Assembly: GCF_900102015.1 (NCBI RefSeq)
Contig: NZ_FNAT01000001.1
Location: 124,001 to 188,000, forward strand
Direction: 5' to 3'
Source: Limimaricola pyoseonensis
GTDB taxonomy: Bacteria > Pseudomonadota > Alphaproteobacteria > Rhodobacterales > Rhodobacteraceae
DNA: 64,000 nucleotides
The notes beneath the pieces are model-generated. The model saw only the letters and a program-made list of their open reading frames with translations, searched no databases and was not told the DNA's origin. Shown piece after piece: positions 36,204 to 44,643 of this stretch (the stretch's first letter is position 1; every line of letters begins with the position of its first letter). A program made the position numbers and the translations under genes.

Positions 36204-37208
36204 ATGACCACCGACACACCGCTCAAAACCGCCGCCCGCCTGTCCGTCGCACCCATGATGGACTGGACAGACCGGCATTGCCGCTACCTGCACCGGCAGC
36301 TTTCGGGCCGGGCGCTGCTCTACACCGAGATGGTCACCGCGCCCGCGGTGATCCATGGCGAGCGCGAGCGGCTCCTGGGCTTCGAGGCGGCCGAGCACCC
36401 GGTGGCGCTGCAGCTTGGCGGCTCGGACCCGGCGGAGCTGCGGCAGGCGGCGCGGATCGGGACGGAGTACGGTTATGACGAGATCAACCTGAACTGCGGC
36501 TGCCCGTCGGACCGGGTCCAGTCCGGGGCCTTCGGCGCGATCCTGATGACCCGGCCCGAGCTGGTGGCCGAGTGCTGCGCCGAGATGATCGCGGAAAGCC
36601 CGGTCGAGGTGACGGTGAAGTGCCGCATCGGCGTCGACGAGCAGGAGCCCGAGGAAGTGCTGCCGCGCTTCCTCGAAACCGTCGCGGCCGCCGGCGTCAC
36701 GCGCTTCACCATCCACGCCCGCAAGGCCTGGCTGCAGGGGCTCAGCCCCAAGGAGAACCGCGACATCCCGCCGCTCGACTACGACCTCGTGCACCGGATG
36801 AAGCGCGACTTCCCGGATCTGCACCTGTCGGTCAATGGTGGCATCGGCTCGCTCGAGGAGGCGCGCGGCTTCCTCGAGGCCGGCCTCGACGGCGCGATGA
36901 TCGGGCGCGCGGCCTATCACCAGCCCGCCGACATCCTCGGCGATGCCGACCGGACGATCTGGGGCGAGGGCGAGACGGTCGCGGCCGAAGAGGCCGTGGC
37001 GCGGATGCTGCCCTATATCGAGCGGCACCTCGCGCAGGGCGGGCGGCTGCACCAGGTGACGCGGCACATGCTCGGCCTCTTCGCAGGGCGGCCCGGGGCA
37101 CGCGGCTGGCGGCGGATGCTGTCGGAGGGGGCGAACCGCCCCGGCGCGGGGCCGGAGCTGGTCGAGGCGGCGCTGGCGCAGGTCACGGACCTGAGGGCCG
37201 CCGCCTAA
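36204..37208 (+). CDS. dusA: tRNA-dihydrouridine(20/20a) synthase DusA
   Basis: The 334-residue flavoprotein reduces uridines in the tRNA D loop. Marks of DusA: LSVAPMMDWTDRHCRYLHR at the start, NLNCGCPSDRVQSGAFGA with catalytic Cys100, FTIHARKAWLQGLSPKENR, and the FMN phosphate site VNGGIGS followed by DGAMIGRAAYHQP. The longer start text (MTTDTPLKTAARLSVAP) is usual. A possible promoter, TTGCCT-16-TATGAG, lies at 36119-36146. The stop overlaps the convergent DUF1289 gene by 4 nt. Confidence 0.95.
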   Translation: MTTDTPLKTAARLSVAPMMDWTDRHCRYLHRQLSGRALLYTEMVTAPAVIHGERERLLGFEAAEHPVALQLGGSDPAELRQAARIGTEYGYDEINLNCGCPSDRVQSGAFGAILMTRPELVAECCAEMIAESPVEVTVKCRIGVDEQEPEEVLPRFLETVAAAGVTRFTIHARKAWLQGLSPKENRDIPPLDYDLVHRMKRDFPDLHLSVNGGIGSLEEARGFLEAGLDGAMIGRAAYHQPADILGDADRTIWGEGETVAAEEAVARMLPYIERHLAQGGRLHQVTRHMLGLFAGRPGARGWRRMLSEGANRPGAGPELVEAALAQVTDLRAAA

Positions 37209-37435
37209 CTCTCCCGCCGCGCCGCGCGGCCGCCGCGGCGGCGCTTCGGCGCGGCCTCTCGCGCGGGCAGCTCGTCCATGACCCGGCGGCGCTCCTCTGG
37301 CGACATCCGGCCCCAGCCGGCGATCTCGTCGATCGAGCGAGCGCAGCCGAGGCAGAGCCGCGTTTCGGGATGGATCGTGCAGAGCTTCACGCAGGGGCTC
37401 TCGATCTCGGCCCGGCTCCAGACCTCGTCGCTCAT
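37205..37435 (-). CDS. DUF1289 domain protein
   Basis: The 76-residue protein has the DUF1289 cysteine pattern: SPCVKLCTI, then LCLGCARSIDEIAGWGRM. Four cysteines (C-x3-C and C-x2-C) suggest a small metal or iron-sulfur site. The tail is very basic (PKRRRGGRAARR), as in proteins that touch nucleic acid. It is the last gene of the ccmI-ruvX-DUF1289 run, overlapping ruvX by 4 nt. Its function is not known in the family. Confidence 0.85.
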   Translation of the reverse strand: MSDEVWSRAEIESPCVKLCTIHPETRLCLGCARSIDEIAGWGRMSPEERRRVMDELPAREAAPKRRRGGRAARRES

Positions 37436-37908
37436 GCTCCGCGCCCCATGTAGCCCAGCCGGTCGAGCATGCCCTGCAGGATGTAGCCCGCCGCCACCGC
37501 GTCGATCACCTCGGCGCGGCGCTTGCGCGAATGGTCGGCCTCGAGAAGCGCCCGCTCGGCCGCGACGGTCGAGAGCCGCTCGTCCCAGAAGCCGATCGGC
37601 AGCTCGGTCAGCCGCGACAGGTTGCGCGCGAAGGCGCGGGTGGACTGGGCGCGCGGGCCCTCCGAGCCGTCCATGTTGCGCGGCAGGCCGAGCACGAAGC
37701 CGGCCAGCCCGCGCGCCTCGGCGATGGCGAGCAGCCGGGCCGCGTCCTCGGTGAACTTCTTGCGCTTCACCGTCTCGAGCGGGGTCGCGACCGAGCGCAG
37801 CCCGTCCGACACCGCGACGCCGATGGTCTTGGTGCCGAAGTCGAGCCCGGCCAGCGCGCCGGCGCGGGGCAGGGCGGCGGCGAAGTCTTCCGCGGTCTCG
37901 TGAATCAT
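37432..37908 (-). CDS. ruvX: RuvX/YqgF-family putative Holliday junction resolvase (16S rRNA maturation nuclease)
   Basis: The 158-residue protein has the RNase H-like fold of YqgF: ALAGLDFGTKTIGVAVSD with the first catalytic Asp, FVLGLPRNMDGSEGPRA, PIGFWDERLSTVAAE with acidic residues, and a last Asp in EVIDAVAAGYILQ. Family members take part in pre-16S rRNA 5' processing and were earlier named resolvases by homology. It overlaps ccmI and the DUF1289 gene by 4 nt each. Confidence 0.92.
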   Translation of the reverse strand: MIHETAEDFAAALPRAGALAGLDFGTKTIGVAVSDGLRSVATPLETVKRKKFTEDAARLLAIAEARGLAGFVLGLPRNMDGSEGPRAQSTRAFARNLSRLTELPIGFWDERLSTVAAERALLEADHSRKRRAEVIDAVAAGYILQGMLDRLGYMGRGA

Positions 37909-39101
37909 TCGGCCACTCCTGCCTTGCGCGCCGCGGCGCGGATCGTCTCGAGGTCGGGCGTGCCGGCGAAGACCTGCTGCGCCTCCGACCAGATCGCCTC
38001 GGCGCGCGTGGCCTCGCCCAGCACGGCCAAAGCGTCGATCAGCCGGGCCCAGTCCTGCGCGCTGCCGCCCTCGGAGGCCAGCCGCTGCGCCAGCCCGTCG
38101 ACCATGCCGCGGATCATGCCGGCCTGCGCCTCGGGCGACATGTCCTGCGCGGCGGCGATGTCGTCGGCGCTGGGGCCCGACAGCGACGGCGGGGCATAGT
38201 CCACCCCGGCCAGCGCGGCGGCGCGCCCGACCTGCGCCCGCGCCATGCGGACATGCGGGGCCTCGGGGTCACCCTGCTCGACCACCTGCCGCCAGTAGCG
38301 GAAGGCGAGGTCGGGACGATCGGTCTGCGCCTGCAGAAGACCCATGTAATAAAGCGCCGCCGGGGCGTCAGGGCGCGTCTCGAGCAGCGCGCGCAGCAGG
38401 GTCTCGCTCTCGGCGGTCACGAGGCCGCCGGTCGCCGCGACCATGCGGTCCACCAGCGCGAGACGGTCGTCGAACCCGGCCTCGTCGCCCTTGAGGGCGA
38501 TCACCCGCTCCTGCGCCCGCGCCGCGGCGGCGAAATTACCGAGCGCGGCCTCGTGGCGCGAGAGCAGCTGCCAGCCGGTCAGGTCGTCCGGCCGCTGCGG
38601 CACGGCCTCGCGCAGCTGCGCGACCATCTCGACGTAATCCTCGGGCGCCGAGATCTCGGGCCCGGTGCCGGCGCGGCGTTCGGCCTCCGACTGGCTGGGG
38701 CGGGCGGCGCGGGCCGCCTCGGCATCGGCGATGCGTTGCGACAGCGGCAGGTCGCCGGCGCCCGGCGCGCCGAGCTGCGCATAGAGCGCGAGCGCGCCCG
38801 CCACCACGCCGACCCCGGCGACGAGGCCGAGCAAACGGCGCGGCCCCGCTACGGCGGCCGCGCGGCGCTGGCCGGCGCGGTCGGCCTGGATCAGGCGACG
38901 GCCGATCTCGGCGCGGGCGCGGTCCGCCTCCTCCGCGCCGATCAGGCCGCGCGCGCGGTCATGCTCGATCTCGGCCAGCTGGCTTCTGTAGAAGGCCAGG
39001 TCGGCGTCCGGCGGGCTTGGCGGCGCAGGACGCCGCAGCGGCGCGATCATTGAGATCGCGACGGTCGCCGCCAGCGCGGATGCGATGATCCAGAACAGCA
39101 T
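37905..39101 (-). CDS. ccmI: Cytochrome c biogenesis protein CcmI
   Basis: The 398-residue protein has an N-terminal membrane helix (LFWIIASALAATVAISMIAP), a short coiled-coil loop (DLAFYRSQLAEIEHDRARG, the hallmark of CcmI/CycH), a second helix (about residues 90-110), and a periplasmic TPR-rich domain that binds apocytochrome c. It works with CcmF and CcmH in heme ligation. The ATG at 39101 has GGAG upstream, and it is first in the run with ruvX. Other ccm genes begin at the far right end of the window. Confidence 0.9.
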   Translation of the reverse strand: MLFWIIASALAATVAISMIAPLRRPAPPSPPDADLAFYRSQLAEIEHDRARGLIGAEEADRARAEIGRRLIQADRAGQRRAAAVAGPRRLLGLVAGVGVVAGALALYAQLGAPGAGDLPLSQRIADAEAARAARPSQSEAERRAGTGPEISAPEDYVEMVAQLREAVPQRPDDLTGWQLLSRHEAALGNFAAAARAQERVIALKGDEAGFDDRLALVDRMVAATGGLVTAESETLLRALLETRPDAPAALYYMGLLQAQTDRPDLAFRYWRQVVEQGDPEAPHVRMARAQVGRAAALAGVDYAPPSLSGPSADDIAAAQDMSPEAQAGMIRGMVDGLAQRLASEGGSAQDWARLIDALAVLGEATRAEAIWSEAQQVFAGTPDLETIRAAARKAGVAE

Positions 39102-39297
39102 CAGCCTCTCCTTTGCGCTCCTCCTAGCCGTCCTCGTCCGCCGGAGAAAGACCCGCGCGGCCACGGCTTCGCGAGTGGGAGGCCCGCATTGGCCCGAAAC
39201 CGGCGCGACCGAATGTCGCGATTCTTTTGCATCGGCGGGAACCCCCATTTCGAAGCTGACGTTGCGCCGTCAAATGACACATCGAGGGGGATCCCGA

Positions 39298-39693
39298 ATG
39301 TCTGATCCGAACATCAACAACAACAACAGCAACCCGCCGCCGGCCAAGAGCGGCGGTTCCTCCATCGCGCTGATCGTCGGCGGCCTCGTGGTGGCCGTGG
39401 TCGTGCTCTACTGGCTGTTCGCCGGTGGCGGCGAGGTCGAGAACGCCGACGTCGTCGAGGGCGACACCAACGTCAATGTCGAGGCCGAGGCCGAAGGCGC
39501 GGCCGAGGCGATCGAGGACACCGGGGCCGCGGCGGTCGAGGAGGTCGAGGACGCCGCGGCGGCGGCCGAGGCCGAAGCCGATGCCGCGATCGAGGAGACC
39601 GTGGACGAGACCGAGGCCGGCGCGGTCGAGCCGCTCGAGGACGAAACCGTCATCGAGACCGAGGGCGAGGCCGAGGTCGAGACGACCCAGTAA
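39298..39693 (+). CDS. Acidic one-helix membrane protein, Ala/Glu-rich tail
   Basis: The 131-residue protein has an Asn/Pro-rich start (SDPNINNNNSNPPPAK), one membrane helix (about residues 22-42, SIALIVGGLVVAVVVLYWLF) and a low-complexity tail almost wholly of Ala, Glu, Asp and Val (for example VEAEAEGAAEAIED). The N-terminus should be cytoplasmic and the acidic tail periplasmic. ATG 39298 has GAGGGGGAT upstream. Such short acidic membrane proteins occur in marine Rhodobacterales without known function. It may bind cations or basic periplasmic partners, but that is speculation. Confidence 0.65.
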   Translation: MSDPNINNNNSNPPPAKSGGSSIALIVGGLVVAVVVLYWLFAGGGEVENADVVEGDTNVNVEAEAEGAAEAIEDTGAAAVEEVEDAAAAAEAEADAAIEETVDETEAGAVEPLEDETVIETEGEAEVETTQ

Positions 39694-39759
39694 TCGCCGA
39701 GGACCTGCGCGGACGGGGCCCTGCTGCCGCCGTTCGCGCCGCTTTCGCCGGGCCGCGCC

Positions 39760-40893
39760 CTAGCGGCCCGGCCGTTCCGCGTCGAAGCGGTGGAACGCGC
39801 GGCCGTTGGCGGCGCCGACGCGCGCGATCTCGGCCGCAAGCTCCGCGGGCTCCGGGCCCGTCCATGACGGACCGTGATCGACCAGCCCGCCTTCCGCCAG
39901 CGCCGCGCCCGCCCTTGGGAAATCGATCTCGCCCCAGCTCAGCCGGTTGGGGCCGGCCGCGCCGTCGGGCACCCAGTTGCCGCGCGGCGGGCCGCACAGC
40001 GTGACCGACGCGCCGCTGAAGGCGCGAATCTGCCGCGCGAAGACCTCGTCGAGCCCGCCGGGACGGCGCGCGACGATGCCGACCCGCTGCCCGGCATCGC
40101 CGACCATGGCCAAGAGGTGCAGGGGCGATCCGTCGACCGAGACGATCCGGCGCGCCGCCTTGTAGGTCGCGATCTGGGTGCGATGGTCGTGCTGCTGCGG
40201 GTGGAAGGCGACGTAGCCCTCCTGCGCCAGCCGGCGTTCTAGCCAGCTTTCCCCGAGGATCGAGCCGCGCGCCGCCGGCAGGGCGCTGCGCGAGATGTAG
40301 ATCCGCTCCGGGCCGTCGGCGGGGATGTCCGCGCCCGCATGGCGGCGGATGAAGCGCCGGAACTCGGGCGCCCCCTCGATCATGTCGAACATGCCGAGCC
40401 CCTGCGGCGGCACGTGCAGCCGCTCCACCCGGGTCGGGGCCTCGAGGTTGCGCATCGGGGCATCGAGGCCGAGCGCGCCGAGCAGCGGGCGAAAGCTGCG
40501 GGCGACATGCTGCGGCCGGACCTGCGCCTTGGGCACGTAAAGGACGCCGTCGAGGTCGTGGCGCAGCGCGTCGAAGGCCCAGATCCGGGCGAGGCTCTCG
40601 ACCAGGAAGTGGCCGAAATGGCCGAAGAGCGGCCCGAGGAACAGCCAGCGGCCCGGCAAGGTCTCGATCTCGCCCTCGGGCGGCGGCGCGGGGGGCAGGG
40701 TGATCGGCCGCTCGCCCCGCCAGGTCATTGACTGCGCCACGTATCGCCCGTCCGGCCCCAGCACGCCCGAGCGCTGCACCGTGCGGTTGCCGCTGCCCTT
40801 GGGCGGCGGCACCACCAGCGCGCCGGTCACGGTGGCGATCCGGCCCGACAGGGGCGCGGAGAGGTCCGGGGGCGCCATCGCCGCTGTCGTCAT
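39760..40893 (-). CDS. Glycosyltransferase family 61-like protein (DUF563)
   Basis: The 377-residue protein has the DUF563/GT61 core pattern: GHFGHFLVESLARIWAFD in the N-terminal half, RIYISRSALPAARGSILGE near the middle, and VSVDGSPLHLLAMVGDAG in the donor-site part. The position of the conserved His/Glu (H-x-x-x-E) is kept. These enzymes add sugars in capsule, lipopolysaccharide or glycan assembly. It is divergent from a GSCFA gene, a domain that also appears in polysaccharide contexts. No signal peptide or membrane helix is seen. Confidence 0.78.
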   Translation of the reverse strand: MTTAAMAPPDLSAPLSGRIATVTGALVVPPPKGSGNRTVQRSGVLGPDGRYVAQSMTWRGERPITLPPAPPPEGEIETLPGRWLFLGPLFGHFGHFLVESLARIWAFDALRHDLDGVLYVPKAQVRPQHVARSFRPLLGALGLDAPMRNLEAPTRVERLHVPPQGLGMFDMIEGAPEFRRFIRRHAGADIPADGPERIYISRSALPAARGSILGESWLERRLAQEGYVAFHPQQHDHRTQIATYKAARRIVSVDGSPLHLLAMVGDAGQRVGIVARRPGGLDEVFARQIRAFSGASVTLCGPPRGNWVPDGAAGPNRLSWGEIDFPRAGAALAEGGLVDHGPSWTGPEPAELAAEIARVGAANGRAFHRFDAERPGR

Positions 40894-40989
40894 GCCTGTC
40901 CTCCTGTGGTGGCGGCGAGCCTAGGCCGGGGGCGACACCATGCCCAGAGCGCGCCGGCGCGGCGCCGCAATTGTGCCGGCCGGGCATTG

Positions 40990-41018
40990 TTGTCTGGCCA
41001 CGGCCCGGCCGCTAGGTT
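40990..41018 (+). promoter_or_regulatory. Predicted promoter of the GSCFA gene
   Basis: TTGTCT (40990-40995) and TAGGTT (41013-41018) are exactly 17 bp apart, 28 nt before the start codon. The same -10 hexamer and spacing occur before the MFS gene at 48125. Confidence 0.45.
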
Positions 41019-41046
41019 CGGCCGCGCAGGCCAGCAAGAAGGTGCC

Positions 41047-42441
41047 ATGGATCAGTCCGCCCCCCAGCCCGCCCCCCAGCCTGCTCGGGGCTGCATCGAG
41101 GCCGTGCCGGCCGAGACCGCGCTGGCCCGGGCGCGGGGCAATCCGCTTCGGCGCTACCCGGCGCCCGACCGCGACGGCGACCGGCTCTACCCGCTGGCGG
41201 CCCCGTCTGCCGTGCCGAGCTTTACCATCGGGCCGGAGGACACGGTCTTCGCAATCGGTTCCTGTTTCGCGCGCAACATCGAGCGAGCCCTGTCGGAGGC
41301 CGGCCTGCGCGTCACCAGCCGCGAGTTCGACCTCGGCCCGATCGGCGCGAGCCTCGGGCAGGCGTCGAACTTCTTCAACAAGTACACCATCCATTCCGTG
41401 CTCAACGAGCTGCGCTGGGCGCTCGAGCGCGACAGCTTTCCGGGCGCGGATGTCCTTTGCGATCTCGGCCGCGGCCGCTGGGCCGACCCGCAGCTCGGCA
41501 TCGCCCGGCTGGAGTTTCCGCTCGAGCAAGTCCTCGAGTTCCGCCATCGCTACCTCGACGCCATGGCGCAGGTGGCGACGGCCGACCTGCTGGTCGTGAC
41601 GCTGGGCTATGTCGAGAGCTGGTACGATCGCAAGCTGGGCCTCTACCTGAACCTCGCCCCGCCGGTGCAGGCGGTGAAGGCCGAGCCGGGCCGCTACGAG
41701 TTCCGCGTGCTCGGCCATGACGAGGTGCTGGACGGGCTCGAGCAGGTGCACGCTCTGCTATCGCGCCATCGCGGCCGCCCGCCGAAGATGCTGGTCACGG
41801 TGTCGCCGGTGCCGCTGCTCGCGACCTTCCGCGAGACCGACGTGCTGGTGGCCAATGCCTATTCCAAGGCGGTGCAGCGCGCCGCGGTCGAAAGCTTCGT
41901 CGCGCGCTATGACGGCGTCGACTACTTCCCCTCCTACGAGTTCGTGACCCTCTCCGACCCGAACGTGGCCTGGTCGCGCGGCGATTACAGGCATGTCTCG
42001 CCCGACCTCGTCGACCGCATCATGGCGGAGGTGCTGGCGCGCTACATGCGGCGCGACGCGGGGGCGGGCGGCGCGCCCGGACCCGCGGCCGCCGCCTCGA
42101 CGCCACAGGCGTTGACCGCCACGATGCGGATGCTGCTGAAGCTCGGCGAGGTCGACGAGCTCAGGGCGCTGGCCGAGGCGCGGCGCGACATGGTGGACGC
42201 GGATGCCGACGCGCTGCTGCTCGAGGCGGCGGCGGCGCGGCGGCAGCGCGATCTCGAGGCGGCCTTCGCGGCGCTGGAGCGGGCCCGGGCGCTGGACCCG
42301 GCCCGGCCCGACGCGCTCGAGCGGCTGATCACGATCTGCCGGCCGCTGCGCCGGCGCGCGGCGGCACGCCGCCTGCGCGACCAGCATGAAGGCGCCTTCC
42401 CCGAGCGCGCGGCCTTCCGGGCGCGTCTGGACTGGATCTGA
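41047..42441 (+). CDS. GSCFA-domain protein with helical C-terminal extension
   Basis: The 464-residue protein carries the motif for which the family is named, GSCFARNIE (about residue 75), in a SGNH-hydrolase-like domain ending about residue 330 (SDPNVAWSRGDYRHVSPD). The Ser of GSCFA and the late Asp/His pair could form a hydrolase site. About 110 further residues (from TPQALTATMRMLLKLGE on) look like helical TPR-type repeats. GSCFA proteins often lie with glycan or O-acetylation genes, which fits the divergent GT61-like gene. The ATG at 41047 was preferred because upstream codons are not family-like. Confidence 0.8.
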   Translation: MDQSAPQPAPQPARGCIEAVPAETALARARGNPLRRYPAPDRDGDRLYPLAAPSAVPSFTIGPEDTVFAIGSCFARNIERALSEAGLRVTSREFDLGPIGASLGQASNFFNKYTIHSVLNELRWALERDSFPGADVLCDLGRGRWADPQLGIARLEFPLEQVLEFRHRYLDAMAQVATADLLVVTLGYVESWYDRKLGLYLNLAPPVQAVKAEPGRYEFRVLGHDEVLDGLEQVHALLSRHRGRPPKMLVTVSPVPLLATFRETDVLVANAYSKAVQRAAVESFVARYDGVDYFPSYEFVTLSDPNVAWSRGDYRHVSPDLVDRIMAEVLARYMRRDAGAGGAPGPAAAASTPQALTATMRMLLKLGEVDELRALAEARRDMVDADADALLLEAAAARRQRDLEAAFAALERARALDPARPDALERLITICRPLRRRAAARRLRDQHEGAFPERAAFRARLDWI

Positions 42442-42469
42442 CGTGGCCCTGTTTTTCCGTGGCCTGCCA

Positions 42470-42499
42470 TTGACCTTTGCGCGCGAGAGGTTCTGTTAT
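42470..42499 (+). promoter_or_regulatory. Predicted promoter of sodB
   Basis: TTGACC (42470-42475) and TGTTAT (42494-42499) are 18 bp apart. The leader to the start codon would be about 30 nt. Confidence 0.5.
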
Positions 42500-42536
42500 G
42501 TGCGCAAATCAACCTTGGCAGAAAAGCGAGACCGAC

Positions 42537-43136
42537 ATGGCTTTCGAACTTCCCGACCTCCCCTATGCCCACGACGCGCTGGCCTCCAAGGGCATGTCGA
42601 GGGAGACCCTCGAGTACCACCACGACATCCACCACAAGGCGTATGTCGACAACGGCAACAAGCTGATCGCCGGCACCGAGTGGGAGAACAAGCCGGTCGA
42701 GGAGATCATCCGCGGCACCTACGACAAGTCCGCCGTGGCCCAGAACGGCATCTTCAACAACGCCTCGCAGTTCTGGAACCACAACCAGTTCTGGGAGATG
42801 ATGACCCCGAACGACAGCAAGATGCCGGGCGAGCTCGAGCAGGCGCTGACCGACAGCTTCGGCTCGGTCGACAAGTTCAAGGAAGAGTTCGCCGCCGCCG
42901 GCGCCGGCCAGTTCGGCTCGGGCTGGGCCTGGCTGGTCAAGGACACCGATGGCGGCCTCAAGGTCACCAAGACCGAGAACGGCGTGAACCCGCTCTGCTT
43001 CGGCCAGACCGCGCTGCTGGGCGTCGATGTGTGGGAGCATTCCTACTACATCGACTTCCGCAACAAGCGCCCGGCCTACCTCCAGAACTTCCTCGACAAT
43101 CTGGTGAACTGGGAGAACGTCGCCTCGCGCATGTAA
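42537..43136 (+). CDS. sodB: Superoxide dismutase, Fe (or Fe/Mn) type
   Basis: The 199-residue protein has all four metal ligands: His28 (EYHHDIHHKAY), His82 (FWNHNQFW), Asp164 and His168 (GVDVWEHSYYIDF). The residues around the active site, with a Gln in NNASQFWN/AGAGQFGSGW, favour an iron enzyme. The ATG at 42537 begins AFELPDLPYAHDAL, the standard FeSOD N-terminus; an upstream in-frame codon at 42477 would lie in the promoter. It has its own promoter and a strong terminator, so it is monocistronic. Confidence 0.96.
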   Translation: MAFELPDLPYAHDALASKGMSRETLEYHHDIHHKAYVDNGNKLIAGTEWENKPVEEIIRGTYDKSAVAQNGIFNNASQFWNHNQFWEMMTPNDSKMPGELEQALTDSFGSVDKFKEEFAAAGAGQFGSGWAWLVKDTDGGLKVTKTENGVNPLCFGQTALLGVDVWEHSYYIDFRNKRPAYLQNFLDNLVNWENVASRM

Positions 43137-43159
43137 GCGCCCGCGACGTCACGGTTTTC

Positions 43160-43190
43160 GGCCCCCGCGCGACGGCGCGGGGGCCTTTTT
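43160..43190 (+). terminator. Factor-independent terminator of sodB
   Basis: GGCCCCCGCGC pairs perfectly with GCGCGGGGGCC around GACG (43160-43185), followed by five T residues. It starts 24 nt after the sodB stop. Confidence 0.9.
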
Positions 43191-43259
43191 CGTGACCATC
43201 CGCGCCGGAACCCCGCCCATCGCCAGCCGTTTGTTCCCCGAACAACGAAGGAGGCTCCG

Positions 43260-43472
43260 ATGGCCGAGAGGGCAAGATCCAAGGACGGCAAGCGCGAGAC
43301 CGAGGCCTATGTCAGCGACGCCGACAAGGCCGGGGCGGGCAACCAGCCGGGCCGCGAGGGCGGCGACCTGACCCGCAAGGTCGGCACCCGCGACGACCTC
43401 AAGCGCGCCGAGCAGGACGAGGCCGGCCCGACCCGCGTGCGCAAGAGCGACGAGCGGGAGGACGAGGGATGA
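43260..43472 (+). CDS. Small highly charged hydrophilic protein
   Basis: The 70-residue protein has no hydrophobic segment and is dominated by Glu, Asp, Lys, Arg and Gly (for example RSKDGKRETEAYVSDADKAG), so it is probably disordered or a stress-type protein. A good ribosome site (GAAGGAGG) precedes the ATG at 43260. The stop overlaps the next gene by 4 nt (ATGA), so both are one operon. I recognise no family; composition recalls small general-stress proteins of alphaproteobacteria. Confidence 0.65.
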   Translation: MAERARSKDGKRETEAYVSDADKAGAGNQPGREGGDLTRKVGTRDDLKRAEQDEAGPTRVRKSDEREDEG

Positions 43473-43918
43473 CCAAGATCGACAACGGCACCTGGGTGCT
43501 CGTGGCCGATGGCGAGAAGGCCCTGATCCTCGAGAACATCACCGACGACCAGCACCCGAATCTGCGCGTCGTGCGCAAGGAGGAGCAGGAGAACCCGCCC
43601 GACCGCGACCAGGCGACCGACAAGGCCGGGCGGCAGGCGGATGACGGCCCGGGGCAGCGCACGGCGCTGGCCGAGACCGACTTCCACCAGCTCGCCAAGG
43701 ATCGCTTCGCCTCGGATCTCGCGGACATCCTCTACCGCCACGCCCACAAGGGCCGCTTCGACAAGCTGGTGGTGGTGGCGAGCCCGCAGGTGCTGGGCGC
43801 GCTGCGGCCCGAGCTGCACAAGGAGGTCTCGGACAAGATCGTGGCCGAGATCGCGAAGACGCTCACCAACCACCCGGTGGTCGAGATCGAGCAGGCGATC
43901 GCCGACGAGGCCGCCTGA
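43469..43918 (+). CDS. Host-attachment-family protein (PF10116-like, baeRF type)
   Basis: The 149-residue protein starts MTKIDNGTWVLVADGEKALI, a strand-turn pattern with the ADG/AR-type loop of the Host_attach/baeRF family, and continues with TDFHQLAKDRFASDLADIL and FDKLVVVASPQVLGALRPEL, both typical. The family name comes from an Agrobacterium protein; the fold is related to release factor eRF1 domains, and the bacterial role is unresolved. It is translationally coupled to the small charged protein before it. Confidence 0.82.
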   Translation: MTKIDNGTWVLVADGEKALILENITDDQHPNLRVVRKEEQENPPDRDQATDKAGRQADDGPGQRTALAETDFHQLAKDRFASDLADILYRHAHKGRFDKLVVVASPQVLGALRPELHKEVSDKIVAEIAKTLTNHPVVEIEQAIADEAA

Positions 43919-43930
43919 GGCGCTTACCGG

Positions 43931-43956
43931 TTAGGGCCGCCCGCGGGCGGCCCTAA
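43931..43956. terminator. Perfect 26-bp palindrome between convergent genes, likely two-way terminator
   Basis: The sequence from TTAGGGCCGCCCG to its exact complement CGGGCGGCCCTAA is a perfect inverted repeat with no loop bases to spare. It overlaps the LOG gene stop codon by 3 nt and starts 13 nt after the host-attachment gene. There is no real T run, so strength is uncertain. Confidence 0.5.
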
Positions 43957-44525
43957 CCCGCGTCACCCAGCGTCTCGCGCAGGCGCTGCTCCAGCTCCGT
44001 GACGCTGCCGACATAGTCTGCGAAGCCGGCCAGCGACGCGTCGGCGAAGCCCTCGGCGACGATATGGTCGACCAGCCGCCGCAGCGGCGCCCAGTAGCCT
44101 TCGGTGTCGAGCAGGATGATCGGCTTGGCGTGCAGCCCGAGCTGCTTCCAGGTCAGCACCTCGAAGAACTCGTCGAGCGAGCCGCCGCCGCCGGGCAGCA
44201 GCACGATCGCGTCGGCGTTCATGAACATCACCTTCTTGCGCTCGTGCATGGTCTCGGTAACGATGTAGGTGTCGAGGTCGCGCTTGCCGACCTCGCGGTC
44301 GACGAGATGCTGCGGGATCACCCCGAAGCTCGCGCCGCCCATGCCCTGCGCCGCGCGCGCGACGCTGCCCATCAGCCCGACATCGCCGGCGCCGTAAACC
44401 AGCCGCCAGCCATTGCGCGCCAGCATCTCGCCGGTCTCGGTGGCGGCCGTCTCGTAGGCCGGGCGCGCCCCCGGGCGGGAGCCGCAGAAGACGCAGACGG
44501 ACGCGGTGTGTCGAAGGGCGGGCAT
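43953..44525 (-). CDS. LOG-family protein (cytokinin riboside 5'-monophosphate phosphoribohydrolase-like)
   Basis: The 190-residue Rossmann-like protein has the LOG signature PGGGGSLDEFFEVLTWKQ (Pro111-Glu119 region) and ERKKVMF with the conserved Arg96. Members split nucleoside monophosphates such as cytokinin nucleotides or AMP at the N-glycosidic bond. It begins at the usual VCVFCGSRPGA strand-loop after a short leader. It stands alone on the minus strand. Confidence 0.92.
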   Translation of the reverse strand: MPALRHTASVCVFCGSRPGARPAYETAATETGEMLARNGWRLVYGAGDVGLMGSVARAAQGMGGASFGVIPQHLVDREVGKRDLDTYIVTETMHERKKVMFMNADAIVLLPGGGGSLDEFFEVLTWKQLGLHAKPIILLDTEGYWAPLRRLVDHIVAEGFADASLAGFADYVGSVTELEQRLRETLGDAG

Positions 44526-44643
44526 GGCGGCGGCTCCGTTGGGGCCGCCATGGCGAAGTCGCGGGCGGCAATGTCTTTTGACCGTCTTTAGCGGCGTTGC
44601 TATGCTCGCTCAACCCGGGCCGATCCGGGGGTCATCCGGGGGG

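Noticed and set aside
39748-39771. Inverted repeat CCGGGCCGC/GCGGCCCGG at the 3' end of the GT61-like gene
   Set aside because: Such GC-only repeats are common here; there is no T run on either strand, so a terminator is not supported.
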